This document shows, in pieces, positions 26,633 to 34,950 of a stretch of 64,000 bases of DNA. Under the pieces are notes generated by a model, which saw nothing but the letters and a program-made list of their open reading frames with translations, ran no database searches and was not told the origin of the DNA. A program made the translations under genes and the position numbers. Source of the DNA: Oribacterium sp. oral taxon 102 (GTDB lineage: Bacteria; Bacillota; Clostridia; Lachnospirales; Lachnospiraceae); the NCBI RefSeq assembly GCF_013394775.1, contig NZ_JABXYT010000001.1, forward strand, positions 758,501-822,500, written 5' to 3'. The stretch's first letter is position 1. Every line of letters starts with the position of its first letter.

Positions 26633-27535
26633 ATGGAGAGCAACAATCAAAGGAGGGAAAGAAGGCGGGCGCTTGTGGCGTATTCCTTCATCGCACCGAA
26701 CTTTATCGGCTTCGCGGTATTCACGCTGGGGCCGATCATTCTGGCCTTTGTCATGGCGTTTACGAGCTGGGACGGCAGCAACGCGATGCGCTTCGTCGGG
26801 CTCCGGAATTTCGCAGATATTTTCTCGAATCCGCGTTTCCTTGCTTCTCTGAAAAATACGATACTTTACAGCATTTTCACCGTGCCGCTGACGCTGCTGC
26901 TCGCGCTGGGACTCGCGATCCTGCTGAACCAGCCGATCAAGGGGAGAAATTTCTTCCGCACAGTGACCTTCTTCCCCTATGTGGCATCCCTTGTGGCGGT
27001 TTCCGCTGTCTGGAATATGCTTTTCACCCCGGCGAACGGTGGGATCATCAATCAGCTGCTGATCCGCGTGCTGCATACCGCACCCTTGAAGTGGGCGGCA
27101 TCTCCGAAAACCGTGCTGCTGACGATCGTCCTTTTTTCAATCTGGAAAAATATGGGCTATTACATGGTGATCTATCTTGCCGGACTACAGGGCATCAACG
27201 GAGAGCTCTATGAGGCGGCAAGCCTGGACGGAGCGGGCGCCTTCAAGAAGTTTCTCTATGTGACGGTGCCGCAGCTTCGCCCGACAACCTTCTTTGTGAC
27301 AATCATGCTGACGATCAACTGCTTCAAGGTCTATGACATCGTCTATATGCTCGCGGGCGGCTCGAACGGCGTTGTGAATCAGAGCGCGATGGTGCTGGTA
27401 TACTATATCTATGAGGAGGCCTTCCGGAACTGGAAGCTGGGAACCGCTTCGGCGGCGGCGATCGTTCTGTTCGGTATCGTTCTTGCGATCACGCTGATTC
27501 AGTTCCGCGGCGAGAAGAATTATGCAAATGACTGA
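26633..27535 (+). CDS. Sugar ABC transporter permease (MalF/UgpA type)
   Basis: 300 residues with 6 predicted membrane segments. It begins with a polar stretch rich in R (NNQRRERRRALVAY) and then SFIAPNFIGFAVFTLGPIILAFVMAF. The cytoplasmic EAA loop is YEAASLDGAGAFKKFLYVTVPQL, which contacts the ATPase. ATG 26633 follows GGGGAGAGAAT; a longer frame from 26585 is not needed. It pairs with the next permease in the membrane. Confidence 0.93.
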   Translation: MESNNQRRERRRALVAYSFIAPNFIGFAVFTLGPIILAFVMAFTSWDGSNAMRFVGLRNFADIFSNPRFLASLKNTILYSIFTVPLTLLLALGLAILLNQPIKGRNFFRTVTFFPYVASLVAVSAVWNMLFTPANGGIINQLLIRVLHTAPLKWAASPKTVLLTIVLFSIWKNMGYYMVIYLAGLQGINGELYEAASLDGAGAFKKFLYVTVPQLRPTTFFVTIMLTINCFKVYDIVYMLAGGSNGVVNQSAMVLVYYIYEEAFRNWKLGTASAAAIVLFGIVLAITLIQFRGEKNYAND

Positions 27536-27549
27536 GGAAGGGAGAGAAG

Positions 27550-28386
27550 ATGAAACGTAAAAGCCAAAACAGACTGCTCGGCAGGATCTTACTTTACCTG
27601 ATCCTCTGCATCTTTGCCTTTCTGATGCTGATTCCCTTTGTATGGATGCTCTCTGCCTCCCTGAAATTCAATAAGGATATCTTCGTGATCCCCTATGCGT
27701 GGATCAGCCGTTCTCCGCGCTGGAGGAATTACCTCGATATCTGGACCAAGATCCCGCTCCTCACCTTCACGAAGAATACCGTGAAGCTGACGCTGATTGT
27801 CACAGTGCTTCAGATTCTGAGCTCCAGCTTCGCGGCGTATGCCTTCGCGAAGCTGCGCTTCCGCGGCAGAAACTTCCTCTTCCTCGCCTATGTCGCGACG
27901 ATTGCCGTACCGTGGCAGGTCTACATGGTTCCGCAGTTCATGTTCATGCGCTCGCTCGGGCTGGCGGATACGCACCTTGCCATCATTATCCTGCAGGCAT
28001 TCTCGGCCTTCGGCGTCTTCATGATGCGGCAGTTCTATGAGGGCATTCCGGATTCGCTCTGCGAGGCGGCGCGGATCGACGGAATGAGCGAGTATGGGAT
28101 CTATGCGCGCATCATGCTGCCGCTTTCGAAGCCGGCGCTCTCGACGTTGGTGATCTTTACCTTTGTAAACACATGGAACGACTTCCTTGGCCCGTTGATT
28201 TATCTGACAAGCGAATCCAAAAAGACGCTGCAGATCGGACTTAAAATGTTCATTTCCCAGTATTCCGCGGAGTATGGGCTGATCATGGCGGCCTCGGTGC
28301 TTTCACTGATTCCGGTACTGGCGGTATTTTTGGCATTGCAGAAATACTTCGTGGCGGGTATCGCCTCCTCCGGCGTGAAGGGATAA
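27550..28386 (+). CDS. Sugar ABC transporter permease (MalG/UgpE type)
   Basis: 278 residues, 6 predicted membrane segments. Typical start (LILCIFAFLMLIPFVWMLSASLK) and EAA loop (CEAARIDGMSEYGIYARIMLPLSKPAL). It follows the first permease by 14 bases with GGAAGGGAGAGAAG as ribosome binding site. Together with the binding protein it completes the importer except for the ATPase. Confidence 0.93.
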   Translation: MKRKSQNRLLGRILLYLILCIFAFLMLIPFVWMLSASLKFNKDIFVIPYAWISRSPRWRNYLDIWTKIPLLTFTKNTVKLTLIVTVLQILSSSFAAYAFAKLRFRGRNFLFLAYVATIAVPWQVYMVPQFMFMRSLGLADTHLAIIILQAFSAFGVFMMRQFYEGIPDSLCEAARIDGMSEYGIYARIMLPLSKPALSTLVIFTFVNTWNDFLGPLIYLTSESKKTLQIGLKMFISQYSAEYGLIMAASVLSLIPVLAVFLALQKYFVAGIASSGVKG

Positions 28387-28479
28387 GAAGGCAGAAGTCA
28401 AGACGTATAGGGGCATCCGTTTTGTGAATGAACGAAATATACGCGGAATAAAAGAGAGAAAGGGACAGGGGGACAGAGG

Positions 28480-29730
28480 ATGGAAAAATGGATCACGGAA
28501 AGCGCGCTCGAGGGCTATCCCGAGGCACAGGATCGGGAAATCCGAGAGGCGCTGCACAGTGCGGTGCAGCAGGTTGAGCGGAATCTCGCAGACTTTACGG
28601 ATTCCTTCCCCGGGGCAAACAGCGTAAACGGCCGCTACCGTCCCGGGGAGAACCGGGGCTGGACGACAGGCTTCTGGACCGGGGAGATCTGGCTCGCCTA
28701 TGAGGCGGAAGCGGAAGTGAAAAAAAAGGCGGCGCTTCTTCATGCGGGAGAGAGGCAGGTGGTGTCCTTCCTGCGGAGAATTGAGACGCGTTATGATGTG
28801 GATCACCATGATATGGGCTTCCTCTACAGCCCGTCCTGCGTGGCGGCATACAAGCTGATCGGATCGGAGACGGGGAAGCGGGCAGCGCTCCTTGCGGCGG
28901 AGCAGCTGCTCCGCCGCTTCCAGCCGGTCGGAGGCTTCCTGCAGGCGTGGGGAACGATGGGAGAAGCCGGAAATTACCGCTTTATCATCGATTGTCTCCT
29001 GAATCTGCCGCTTCTGTATTGGGCGAGCGAAGAAACGGGGGAGACGCGCTTCCGGGAAATCGCGGAGCGGCATATCCGTACTGCCATGGCGAACGTCATA
29101 CGGGAGGACGGTTCTGCTTGGCATACGGTCTTTATGAATCCGGAGAGCGGCGCGTTCGATCATGGCGCGACCTGTCAGGGCTATCGGGACGGCTCCGCCT
29201 GGGCGAGAGGGCAGGCGTGGGGGATATACGGCACTGCGATGGCATACCGCTATACGAAGCGGGAGGAGTATATCCGATATTTCCAGCGGGTAACGAGCTA
29301 TTTTCTGAATCATCTGCCGAAGGATCTGATTCCTTGCTGGGATCTGTCCTTTGGAGAGGGAGATATTGAACCGCTTCGAGAGGATCGCTTCGGCGATACG
29401 GACTATGATGTGCAGGTACAGCCGAGGGATTCCTCCTCGACCCTGATCGTGATCTGCGGGCTGCTGGAAATGAGCGGGCATTTAGGGGGGACGGAAAGCG
29501 TGCATTACCGAAGTATTGCACGGAAGCTTCTGGAGGGCGTGCTGCGACACTGCATTACAGAGCAGAGGGAGATCGGCAGCGGACTGGTGCTGCACGGAAC
29601 CTATTCTCACAAAAGCCCCTACAATACCTGTACGCCGGAGGGCACCGATGAGTATGTGATATGGGGAGACTACTACTATATGGAAGCGCTGACGAGACTG
29701 CTCAGACCGGAATGGAGGATATACTGGTAA
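28480..29730 (+). CDS. GH88 unsaturated glucuronyl hydrolase
   Basis: 416 residues, no signal peptide, so cytoplasmic. The alpha6/alpha6 barrel signatures GENRGWTTGFWTGEIWLAYE and YDVDHHDMGFLYSPSCVAAYKL are present. Asp111 and Asp171 (YRFIIDCLLNLPLLY) lie 60 residues apart, like the two catalytic aspartates of the Bacillus GH88 enzyme (D88, D149). The enzyme hydrates the 4,5-unsaturated uronic acid left by polysaccharide lyases and releases it from the oligosaccharide. It pairs logically with the heparinase-like lyase at 19.9 kb. The stop overlaps the start of the next gene (TAATG). Confidence 0.9.
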   Translation: MEKWITESALEGYPEAQDREIREALHSAVQQVERNLADFTDSFPGANSVNGRYRPGENRGWTTGFWTGEIWLAYEAEAEVKKKAALLHAGERQVVSFLRRIETRYDVDHHDMGFLYSPSCVAAYKLIGSETGKRAALLAAEQLLRRFQPVGGFLQAWGTMGEAGNYRFIIDCLLNLPLLYWASEETGETRFREIAERHIRTAMANVIREDGSAWHTVFMNPESGAFDHGATCQGYRDGSAWARGQAWGIYGTAMAYRYTKREEYIRYFQRVTSYFLNHLPKDLIPCWDLSFGEGDIEPLREDRFGDTDYDVQVQPRDSSSTLIVICGLLEMSGHLGGTESVHYRSIARKLLEGVLRHCITEQREIGSGLVLHGTYSHKSPYNTCTPEGTDEYVIWGDYYYMEALTRLLRPEWRIYW

Positions 29731-31793
29731 TGAAATTCATACCGAAGCATCTTGACTATACGCGTAGCCCTTACACGGGCCTGACGCGGGAAAGCTGGAT
29801 CGAGGCGGGGAAGTTCCTGCTGGAGGGCATTTTCCGCCAGCTTTCCGGGACAGAGGATCCGATTGTCCTCGCAAGAACCGAGACGGAGGTGAGCTATCCT
29901 CACCTCTATGCCCCAGCGGCGCAGCAGGAGCGGGAAAGGAGAGCGGAGACCTTTGAGGGGCTGGCGCGCTCCTTTTTTATTGCTTCGGTGCTGCTCCATG
30001 AGGAGCCGGAGCTCTGCATCTCCGGCATTCCGCTGCGAGAATATTATAAAACACAGATTCTCCGGACGGTGACACCGGGAGATCCGCTCTATGCCGGAAG
30101 CTACCGGGAGATGCAGGCGCTCTGCGCGCCGGATATAGATCCCGGCAAGCCGTTCCAGCAGACAGTGGAGACCTGTGCGCTGGTGATCGGGCTCTCTCTG
30201 TCGGAGACAGAGATCTGGGAGACCTGCAGCCGGGTGGAGCAGGATCGGATCGCCGATTTTCTTCGGGATTGGGCGAAGAGCAGCACTGTCCCGCAGAACT
30301 GGCGGCTCTTCAATATGCTGGATATGGCGTTTCTCTTCCGGCATGGCTACGAGATCGACGAGACGATCATGCAGGAGCACGCGCAGGCGATTCTCGACTA
30401 TTACGTCGGAGACGGCTGGTATCGCGACGGGGAAAGCTTCGACTATTATTCCTGCTGGGCGTTCAATGTCTACGGCCCGCTCTGGTGCAGCTGGTACGGC
30501 TATGAAAGGATGCCGGAGCTCGCCGCGCAGTTTGAAGCGCATTCCCATTCGCTGATGCGGAGTTATCCGGACTTTTTCGATGCGGATGGCTGGACAACTA
30601 TGTGGGGACGGAGCTGCATTTACCGGAATGCAGCGACCTCCGCATTTGACGGAAATCTTTTTCTGAAAAGTCCGTCACTTTCCTATGGCAGGGCACGGCA
30701 GATCGCTTCGGGCTCGCTCCTGCAGTTTCTCGGCAGGGAGGATGTCTTTGCGGAGGGAATTCCGTCCCTCGGCTTCTATGGGAAGTTCCTGCCGCTCGTG
30801 CAGAGCTATTCCTGCGCGGAGTCCCCGTTCTGGCTCGGCAAAGCGTTTCTCTGCCTGCATCTCCCGAAGGGGCATCCGTTCTGGACGGCGCGGGAGGAGC
30901 GCGGCAGCTTCGATGCTCTTCGGGCGGGAGAGGTGAAGGAGACGGTTCTGGACGGTCCGGCGCTTGCCTTCACGAATCACGGCGCCTCCGGAGAGACGAT
31001 CCTCCGGACTGGCAAGGTACGGAAGCGAAGGGACGATCTGCACGGAATGTGGAATTACGGCAAGCTCTGCTACAACAGCAAATTTCCGTGGGAGGCGGCT
31101 GCCTCGGAGCAGATCGAGCCGCAGCAGTATACGGTGGAGAGCCTCTGGAACAGCAGAGTGCTCCGCGGGAATGTGATATTCTGGTGCGGACAGAGAGAGG
31201 CTGTCCTCTACCGGCGGCAGTTCTTCGATTACCGGATGGAGGAGGAATGCCATTGGTTCGATGCAGTCAATCTCGCAGATTTTCCGGTACCGCTGGGCAT
31301 TTTCCGGGCGGACAAGCTCCGCCTCAATCAGCGCCCCTGTGTTGTCCGGCTCGGTTCCTATGGCTTCCCGGATAATGGCACGGAGATTCTCCGGAGAGAG
31401 GATGGAAGCGGCGCCTGCGCCGTCATTCTGAAGGGAAGGGATCATGAGGGAAGTCCCCGGCAGATGGCGATGACGATTTATGACGGCTGGGAGAGCCTCA
31501 GGACGGTAGAAAGCCGAGGGACGAATCCGGATTCGTCGTCTTCCCTGATTTTGCTTGCGGAAATGCGGCTCTCACGCCGCTACGATGCGTCAGAGAGTCA
31601 TGTCCTTCTCTCACAGGTCATCACGAAGGAGGAGCTCTCGGATTTTTCGGAGGAGGAGCTTTTTCCGCTCGAGGGGATAGACTATGGGGATCCGTACCGG
31701 AGCGGCGCTTCAGGGACAATTCGTCTCCGCCTGAAGAATGGGGCAGAAAGGCGGATCGACTACGGCGGGATCGAGAGGAGGCTGTGCCTCTAG
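29730..31793 (+). CDS. DUF2264 / GH154-type protein (probable uronidase)
   Basis: 687 residues, no signal peptide. DUF2264 features: LTRESWIEAGKFLLEGIFRQL near the start, RDWAKSSTVPQNWRLFNMLDMAFLF, VGDGWYRDGESFDYYSCWAFNVYGPLW, and MWGRSCIYRNAATSAFDGNLF; the C-terminal third is beta-rich (HGMWNYGKLCYNSKFPWE). As I recall, the family is CAZy GH154, with beta-glucuronidase activity described. Start 29730 is supported by GGAGG at 29715-29719 and by overlap with the GH88 stop; longer starts at 29661 and 29712 are rejected. As the last gene of the importer operon it likely removes another uronic acid or sugar from imported oligosaccharides (inference). Confidence 0.85.
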   Translation: MKFIPKHLDYTRSPYTGLTRESWIEAGKFLLEGIFRQLSGTEDPIVLARTETEVSYPHLYAPAAQQERERRAETFEGLARSFFIASVLLHEEPELCISGIPLREYYKTQILRTVTPGDPLYAGSYREMQALCAPDIDPGKPFQQTVETCALVIGLSLSETEIWETCSRVEQDRIADFLRDWAKSSTVPQNWRLFNMLDMAFLFRHGYEIDETIMQEHAQAILDYYVGDGWYRDGESFDYYSCWAFNVYGPLWCSWYGYERMPELAAQFEAHSHSLMRSYPDFFDADGWTTMWGRSCIYRNAATSAFDGNLFLKSPSLSYGRARQIASGSLLQFLGREDVFAEGIPSLGFYGKFLPLVQSYSCAESPFWLGKAFLCLHLPKGHPFWTAREERGSFDALRAGEVKETVLDGPALAFTNHGASGETILRTGKVRKRRDDLHGMWNYGKLCYNSKFPWEAAASEQIEPQQYTVESLWNSRVLRGNVIFWCGQREAVLYRRQFFDYRMEEECHWFDAVNLADFPVPLGIFRADKLRLNQRPCVVRLGSYGFPDNGTEILRREDGSGACAVILKGRDHEGSPRQMAMTIYDGWESLRTVESRGTNPDSSSSLILLAEMRLSRRYDASESHVLLSQVITKEELSDFSEEELFPLEGIDYGDPYRSGASGTIRLRLKNGAERRIDYGGIERRLCL

Positions 31794-31814
31794 GGAGAAA
31801 AATGAGATTTCCAC

Positions 31815-31842
31815 TTGTGTCCTTCCAAAAATATCGTATACT
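31815..31842 (+). promoter_or_regulatory. Probable promoter of purC
   Basis: TTGTGT (31815-31820), a 16-base spacer and TATACT (31837-31842), 60 bases before purC. I see no purine riboswitch core or PurR box. Confidence 0.5.
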
Positions 31843-31901
31843 GAAATAGATGTCTCGCATGGCGAGCGGATAGCGACAAAACCTAATGGAGGGGATATTT
31901 C

Positions 31902-32771
31902 ATGACTGCGTTTGTTCCAGTTAAGGAAGGAAAGGTTCGTGAGATCTATGATCTCAAAGAAAACCTGCTGATGGTAGCTACGGACAGGATTTCCGCGTTC
32001 GATGTCATTCTGAACAATCGGATTGCCGACAAGGGCAGGGTACTGACCCAGATGTCGAAGTTCTGGTTCGATTTTACGAGGGACGTCATTCCGAACGATC
32101 TGCTCTCCGTAGACACGAAGGATATGCCGGAATTTTTCCGGAATGAGAGCTTCGAGGGGCGCTCCACTCTGTGCAGGAAGCTGGAGATGATTCCGATCGA
32201 GTGCATCGTGCGCGGCTATATCACAGGCTCCGGCTGGGAGAATTATAAAAAGGACGGGACAATCTGCGGCAGGAAGCTGCCGGAGGGGCTTAAGGAGTGC
32301 GAGAAGCTGCCGGAGCCGCTCTATACGCCGTCTACGAAGGCGGAGCTGGGGGAGCACGATGAGAATATCAGCTTCGAGCAGTCCATCGGCGTGCTGGAAA
32401 AGGCCTTCCCGGGGCGCGGAGAGGCACTCGCTGTGAAGATTCGGGACGCGACGCTCGCTGTCTATCGGAAATGCGCGGATTACGCGCTCTCCCGCGGCAT
32501 CATCATTGCGGACACGAAGTTCGAGTTCGGGCTGGACAGAGAGGGAAATGTCGTACTCGCCGACGAGGTGCTGACGCCGGATTCCAGCCGCTTCTGGAGG
32601 CTTAGGGGATATGAGGCGGGAAAGCCGCAGGCATCCTTCGACAAGCAGTATGTCCGTGACTGGCTGCGTGCCAATCCGGACAATCAGAACACGCTGCCGG
32701 AGGAGGTAGTGGAGAGGACCAGTGCATTGTACAAGGAGGCGTATACGATGCTCACCGGCAGGGAGCTCTGA
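31902..32771 (+). CDS. purC: Phosphoribosylaminoimidazole-succinocarboxamide synthase
   Basis: 289 residues. It joins aspartate to CAIR in de novo purine synthesis, using ATP. Signatures: VKEGKVREIYDLKENLLMVATDRISAFD at the start, PIECIVRGYITGSGWENYKKDG, and IIADTKFEFGLDREGNVVLADEVLTPDSSRFW, the SAICAR synthetase signature. ATG 31902 has GGAGGGG upstream. It stands apart from other purine genes here. Confidence 0.97.
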   Translation: MTAFVPVKEGKVREIYDLKENLLMVATDRISAFDVILNNRIADKGRVLTQMSKFWFDFTRDVIPNDLLSVDTKDMPEFFRNESFEGRSTLCRKLEMIPIECIVRGYITGSGWENYKKDGTICGRKLPEGLKECEKLPEPLYTPSTKAELGEHDENISFEQSIGVLEKAFPGRGEALAVKIRDATLAVYRKCADYALSRGIIIADTKFEFGLDREGNVVLADEVLTPDSSRFWRLRGYEAGKPQASFDKQYVRDWLRANPDNQNTLPEEVVERTSALYKEAYTMLTGREL

Positions 32772-32792
32772 TTACAGAATAGGCGGTAAAGC

Positions 32793-33953
32793 ATGGATGC
32801 GGAAAAGAATACGATGCAGCCTGAGAAAAGAGTCGAATATATCGAGCTTTTCTTTGACTTGATTTTTGTCTACACCTTTCGCAGCATCAACGGACTGTTC
32901 CATGGCATGGAGAGCGGATTTCCGTCGGCGGAGCTGCTGGGGAGCTTCTTCTTTCTGATGGCGGTCGCGGTGCAGGTCTGGTTCTTTTCCGTGCTGTTTT
33001 TTAACCGCTACGGCCGGAAGTCGATCCGGGATTACCTGACGATCCTGCTGAATATGTATCTGCTCTACTATATGGCGACGAGCGGCGCAGCGCATCTTAT
33101 GCAGAATTATGCCCGTTATCATCTCGCATGGGCGGGGATTCTCCTGAATCTTGCCTATCGGAACTGGGACAAGCGGGAATACGGGCATCACCTCGACGAG
33201 CTGGACCGGCAGATCCTGTATTATACCTTTCAGGGGCTCTGCATGCAGGCGCTTCTGGTGCTGCTCTGCATCCCGGTTTACAGGCTGAGCGGGCTCCCTC
33301 TTTCTGCGCTTGCCCTGCTCTTCGGCTTTGTGATCCGTTATCGGAATCATCATTTCCTGACGCAGCATCCGGCAGACTTTCCGCACCTGACGGAACGGAT
33401 CCTGCTGCTCGTGATCCTGACCTTCGGAGAGATGCTGATCGGCATCGGCTCTTATTTTCATCCGGGCGGGAGCATTTATTACAATCTCTCCGCCTTCCTG
33501 ATCGCGACGGGGATGTTCCTGAGCTATGGATTTTATTATGATAACGTGCTGGATCATCATAAGAAGACCAGCGGGCTGGGAATGCTGCTCCTCCATGTGC
33601 CGCTGATCATTGTCATCAATTCGACGACGATCGCGCTCGAATTTTTCGCGCGGGAGGGGATGCACAGCACGCTGCGGCCGGTCTTCCTGCTCGTCATGAT
33701 GATTCTGTATTACGGGCTGCTGCTCGGGATCAATCATTATGGGAAGCCGATCGGCTTTCTGGATGAGCGTTATCTGATTCTGCTGCTGCTGCTCCTGGCT
33801 TTCTATATTCCGGGGATTATTCTGAGTGCGGATGAGCCGCGTTTCTCTACGCTGTTCACGCTGCTCTATGTATATCTGCATCTGGGCTTGCAGCTCCGGC
33901 AATACAAGCGAAAGACCGGGAAGCCGCTGCACATCGGACGGTATCTGGAGTAA
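32793..33953 (+). CDS. LtrA-like membrane protein (low temperature requirement A family)
   Basis: 386 residues with about 10-11 hydrophobic segments. The N-terminal signature EKRVEYIELFFDLIFVYTFRSI is characteristic of LtrA proteins (VELFFDLVFV pattern), and FGEMLIGIGSYF is the mid-protein motif. LtrA was named for cold growth of Listeria; its molecular role is not established. It begins 21 bases after purC with only GGCGG-type ribosome binding, so it may be read through from purC. Confidence 0.8.
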   Translation: MDAEKNTMQPEKRVEYIELFFDLIFVYTFRSINGLFHGMESGFPSAELLGSFFFLMAVAVQVWFFSVLFFNRYGRKSIRDYLTILLNMYLLYYMATSGAAHLMQNYARYHLAWAGILLNLAYRNWDKREYGHHLDELDRQILYYTFQGLCMQALLVLLCIPVYRLSGLPLSALALLFGFVIRYRNHHFLTQHPADFPHLTERILLLVILTFGEMLIGIGSYFHPGGSIYYNLSAFLIATGMFLSYGFYYDNVLDHHKKTSGLGMLLLHVPLIIVINSTTIALEFFAREGMHSTLRPVFLLVMMILYYGLLLGINHYGKPIGFLDERYLILLLLLLAFYIPGIILSADEPRFSTLFTLLYVYLHLGLQLRQYKRKTGKPLHIGRYLE

Positions 33954-34058
33954 TGCGGCTGCGCGCTCAGCGGTACTTCCCGCTTCGAGGAACTGCAGAT
34001 GGCGCAGCGGAACGGCTTGGAAGGGTTGGATTAGGAAAAGACAGGAAATGACGGAGAA

Positions 34059-34394
34059 ATGACAAAGGAAATGCAGCTTAGTGAAAAGAAGGTGAAGCAT
34101 CTCGTGCAGAATATCTCGGAGGCAGAGCTCTGCGATCTCGCGGAGCTGTTCAAGATCTTCGGAGATTCCACGAGGATACGCATTCTCTATGACCTCTTCG
34201 AGCAGGAACGCAATGTAACGGAGCTCTGCGCGGATCTGGAGATGAACCAATCTGCGGTCTCACATCAGCTGAAGATCCTCAGAACCTCGAAGCTGATCCG
34301 CGCCCGCCGGGAAGGAAAGACGATCGTCTATTCTCTGGCGGATGAGCATGTCAAGGCGATCATCGCGATGGGCAAGGAGCATATCGAAGAATAA
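34059..34394 (+). CDS. ArsR/SmtB-family metal-sensing repressor
   Basis: 111 residues. Winged helix at residues 25-95 (ELFKIFGDSTRIRILYDLF, recognition helix NQSAVSHQLKILRTSKLI, wing REGKTIVYSL). The C-terminal helix has D95, H97, H108 and E111, the same pattern as the alpha-5 Zn(II) site of SmtB (D104, H106, H117, E120), so zinc or a similar divalent ion is the likely signal. One Cys is in the alpha-3 position (TELCADL). An inner ATG at 34071 with AAAGGAA is an alternative start. Operator-like repeats follow the stop, before the DUF6110/P-type ATPase genes it probably represses. Confidence 0.88.
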   Translation: MTKEMQLSEKKVKHLVQNISEAELCDLAELFKIFGDSTRIRILYDLFEQERNVTELCADLEMNQSAVSHQLKILRTSKLIRARREGKTIVYSLADEHVKAIIAMGKEHIEE

Positions 34395-34443
34395 ACGGAT
34401 AGTTTTGTAAAACTTATCCAAAACGGATAGTTAATTTTAACTA
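34395..34443 (+). promoter_or_regulatory. Candidate ArsR operator: repeated ACGGATAGTT and a 16-bp palindrome
   Basis: ACGGATAGTT occurs at 34395-34404 and again at 34423-34432. The second copy runs into the perfect palindrome TAGTTAATTTTAACTA (34428-34443). The first copy starts a near palindrome with AAAACTTATC (34398-34418). The array begins right behind the arsR stop and lies ~40 bases upstream of the next promoter, suited to binding by an ArsR dimer pair. Confidence 0.55.
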
Positions 34444-34483
34444 AATTGCACAAATAAAATACAGAAGAAAGCGGAGATTAGTG

Positions 34484-34513
34484 TTGACTTTTCCTTTTCG
34501 GAATGGGTAGAAT
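34484..34513 (+). promoter_or_regulatory. Promoter of the DUF6110/P-type ATPase unit
   Basis: TTGACT (34484-34489), an 18-base spacer and TAGAAT (34508-34513), about 80 bases before the DUF6110 gene and downstream of the candidate operator. Confidence 0.65.
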
Positions 34514-34591
34514 AAGGCTGCAGGGACAGGGAACGCAGAGTGTCCCCAGTAAAAAATGAGATCGCTCGGAAGAGAGCAGATAGGAGTAAAT

Positions 34592-34873
34592 ATGAGTTTT
34601 TGGAATTGCGACTGGAAGAAGATCGGTTTGTTTGCCTGCGGCGTACTCTTCGGGACAGCGGGCGTGAAGGTGCTTTCGAGCGATGATGCCAAGAAGGTCT
34701 ACACGGAGACGACCGCGGCAGTGCTTCGCGGACAGGAGTGCGTGATGAAGGTCAGCACCTCGATCCGGGAGAATGCGAACGACATCTACGAGGACGCGAA
34801 GAGAATCAATGAGAAGCGTGCGGAGAAGAAGGCTGCGGCAGTCATTGCCGACGAGGCGGAGAAGGAAGCGTGA
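34592..34873 (+). CDS. Small DUF6110-like membrane-associated protein
   Basis: 93 residues. N-terminal MSFWNCDWKKIGLFACGVLFGTAGVKVLSSDDAKKVYTETTAAVLRGQECVM contains one hydrophobic segment (~11-27), followed by a charged helical tail with many Lys, Glu and Ala residues (NDIYEDAKRINEKRAEKK). I recall this type as DUF6110, found beside P-type ATPases with an atypical N-terminal HMA-like domain; that is exactly the context here. Start 34592 follows AGGAG; the frame from 34556 adds 12 unsupported residues. It may be a transporter accessory or a metal-handling subunit (inference). Confidence 0.65.
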   Translation: MSFWNCDWKKIGLFACGVLFGTAGVKVLSSDDAKKVYTETTAAVLRGQECVMKVSTSIRENANDIYEDAKRINEKRAEKKAAAVIADEAEKEA

Positions 34874-34880
34874 GCCGGAG

Positions 34881-34907
34881 GGAGTCAGCGTTCAGCTGAC
34901 TCCTTTT
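34881..34907 (+). terminator. Terminator-like hairpin between DUF6110 gene and P-type ATPase gene
   Basis: A perfect 9-bp stem GGAGTCAGC (34881-34889) with GCTGACTCC (34895-34903), then TTTT. Lying inside an apparent operon, it would make the small protein more abundant than the ATPase. Confidence 0.7.
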
Positions 34908-34950
34908 CTGTAGCTGCCGCTGGGGACTTATACAGTAAAGGAATAAAACT

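Noticed and set aside
27839..28024. Short + strand arginine/serine-rich open frames inside many genes
   Set aside because: They are frame-shifted readings of GC-rich coding sequence with no initiation signals.
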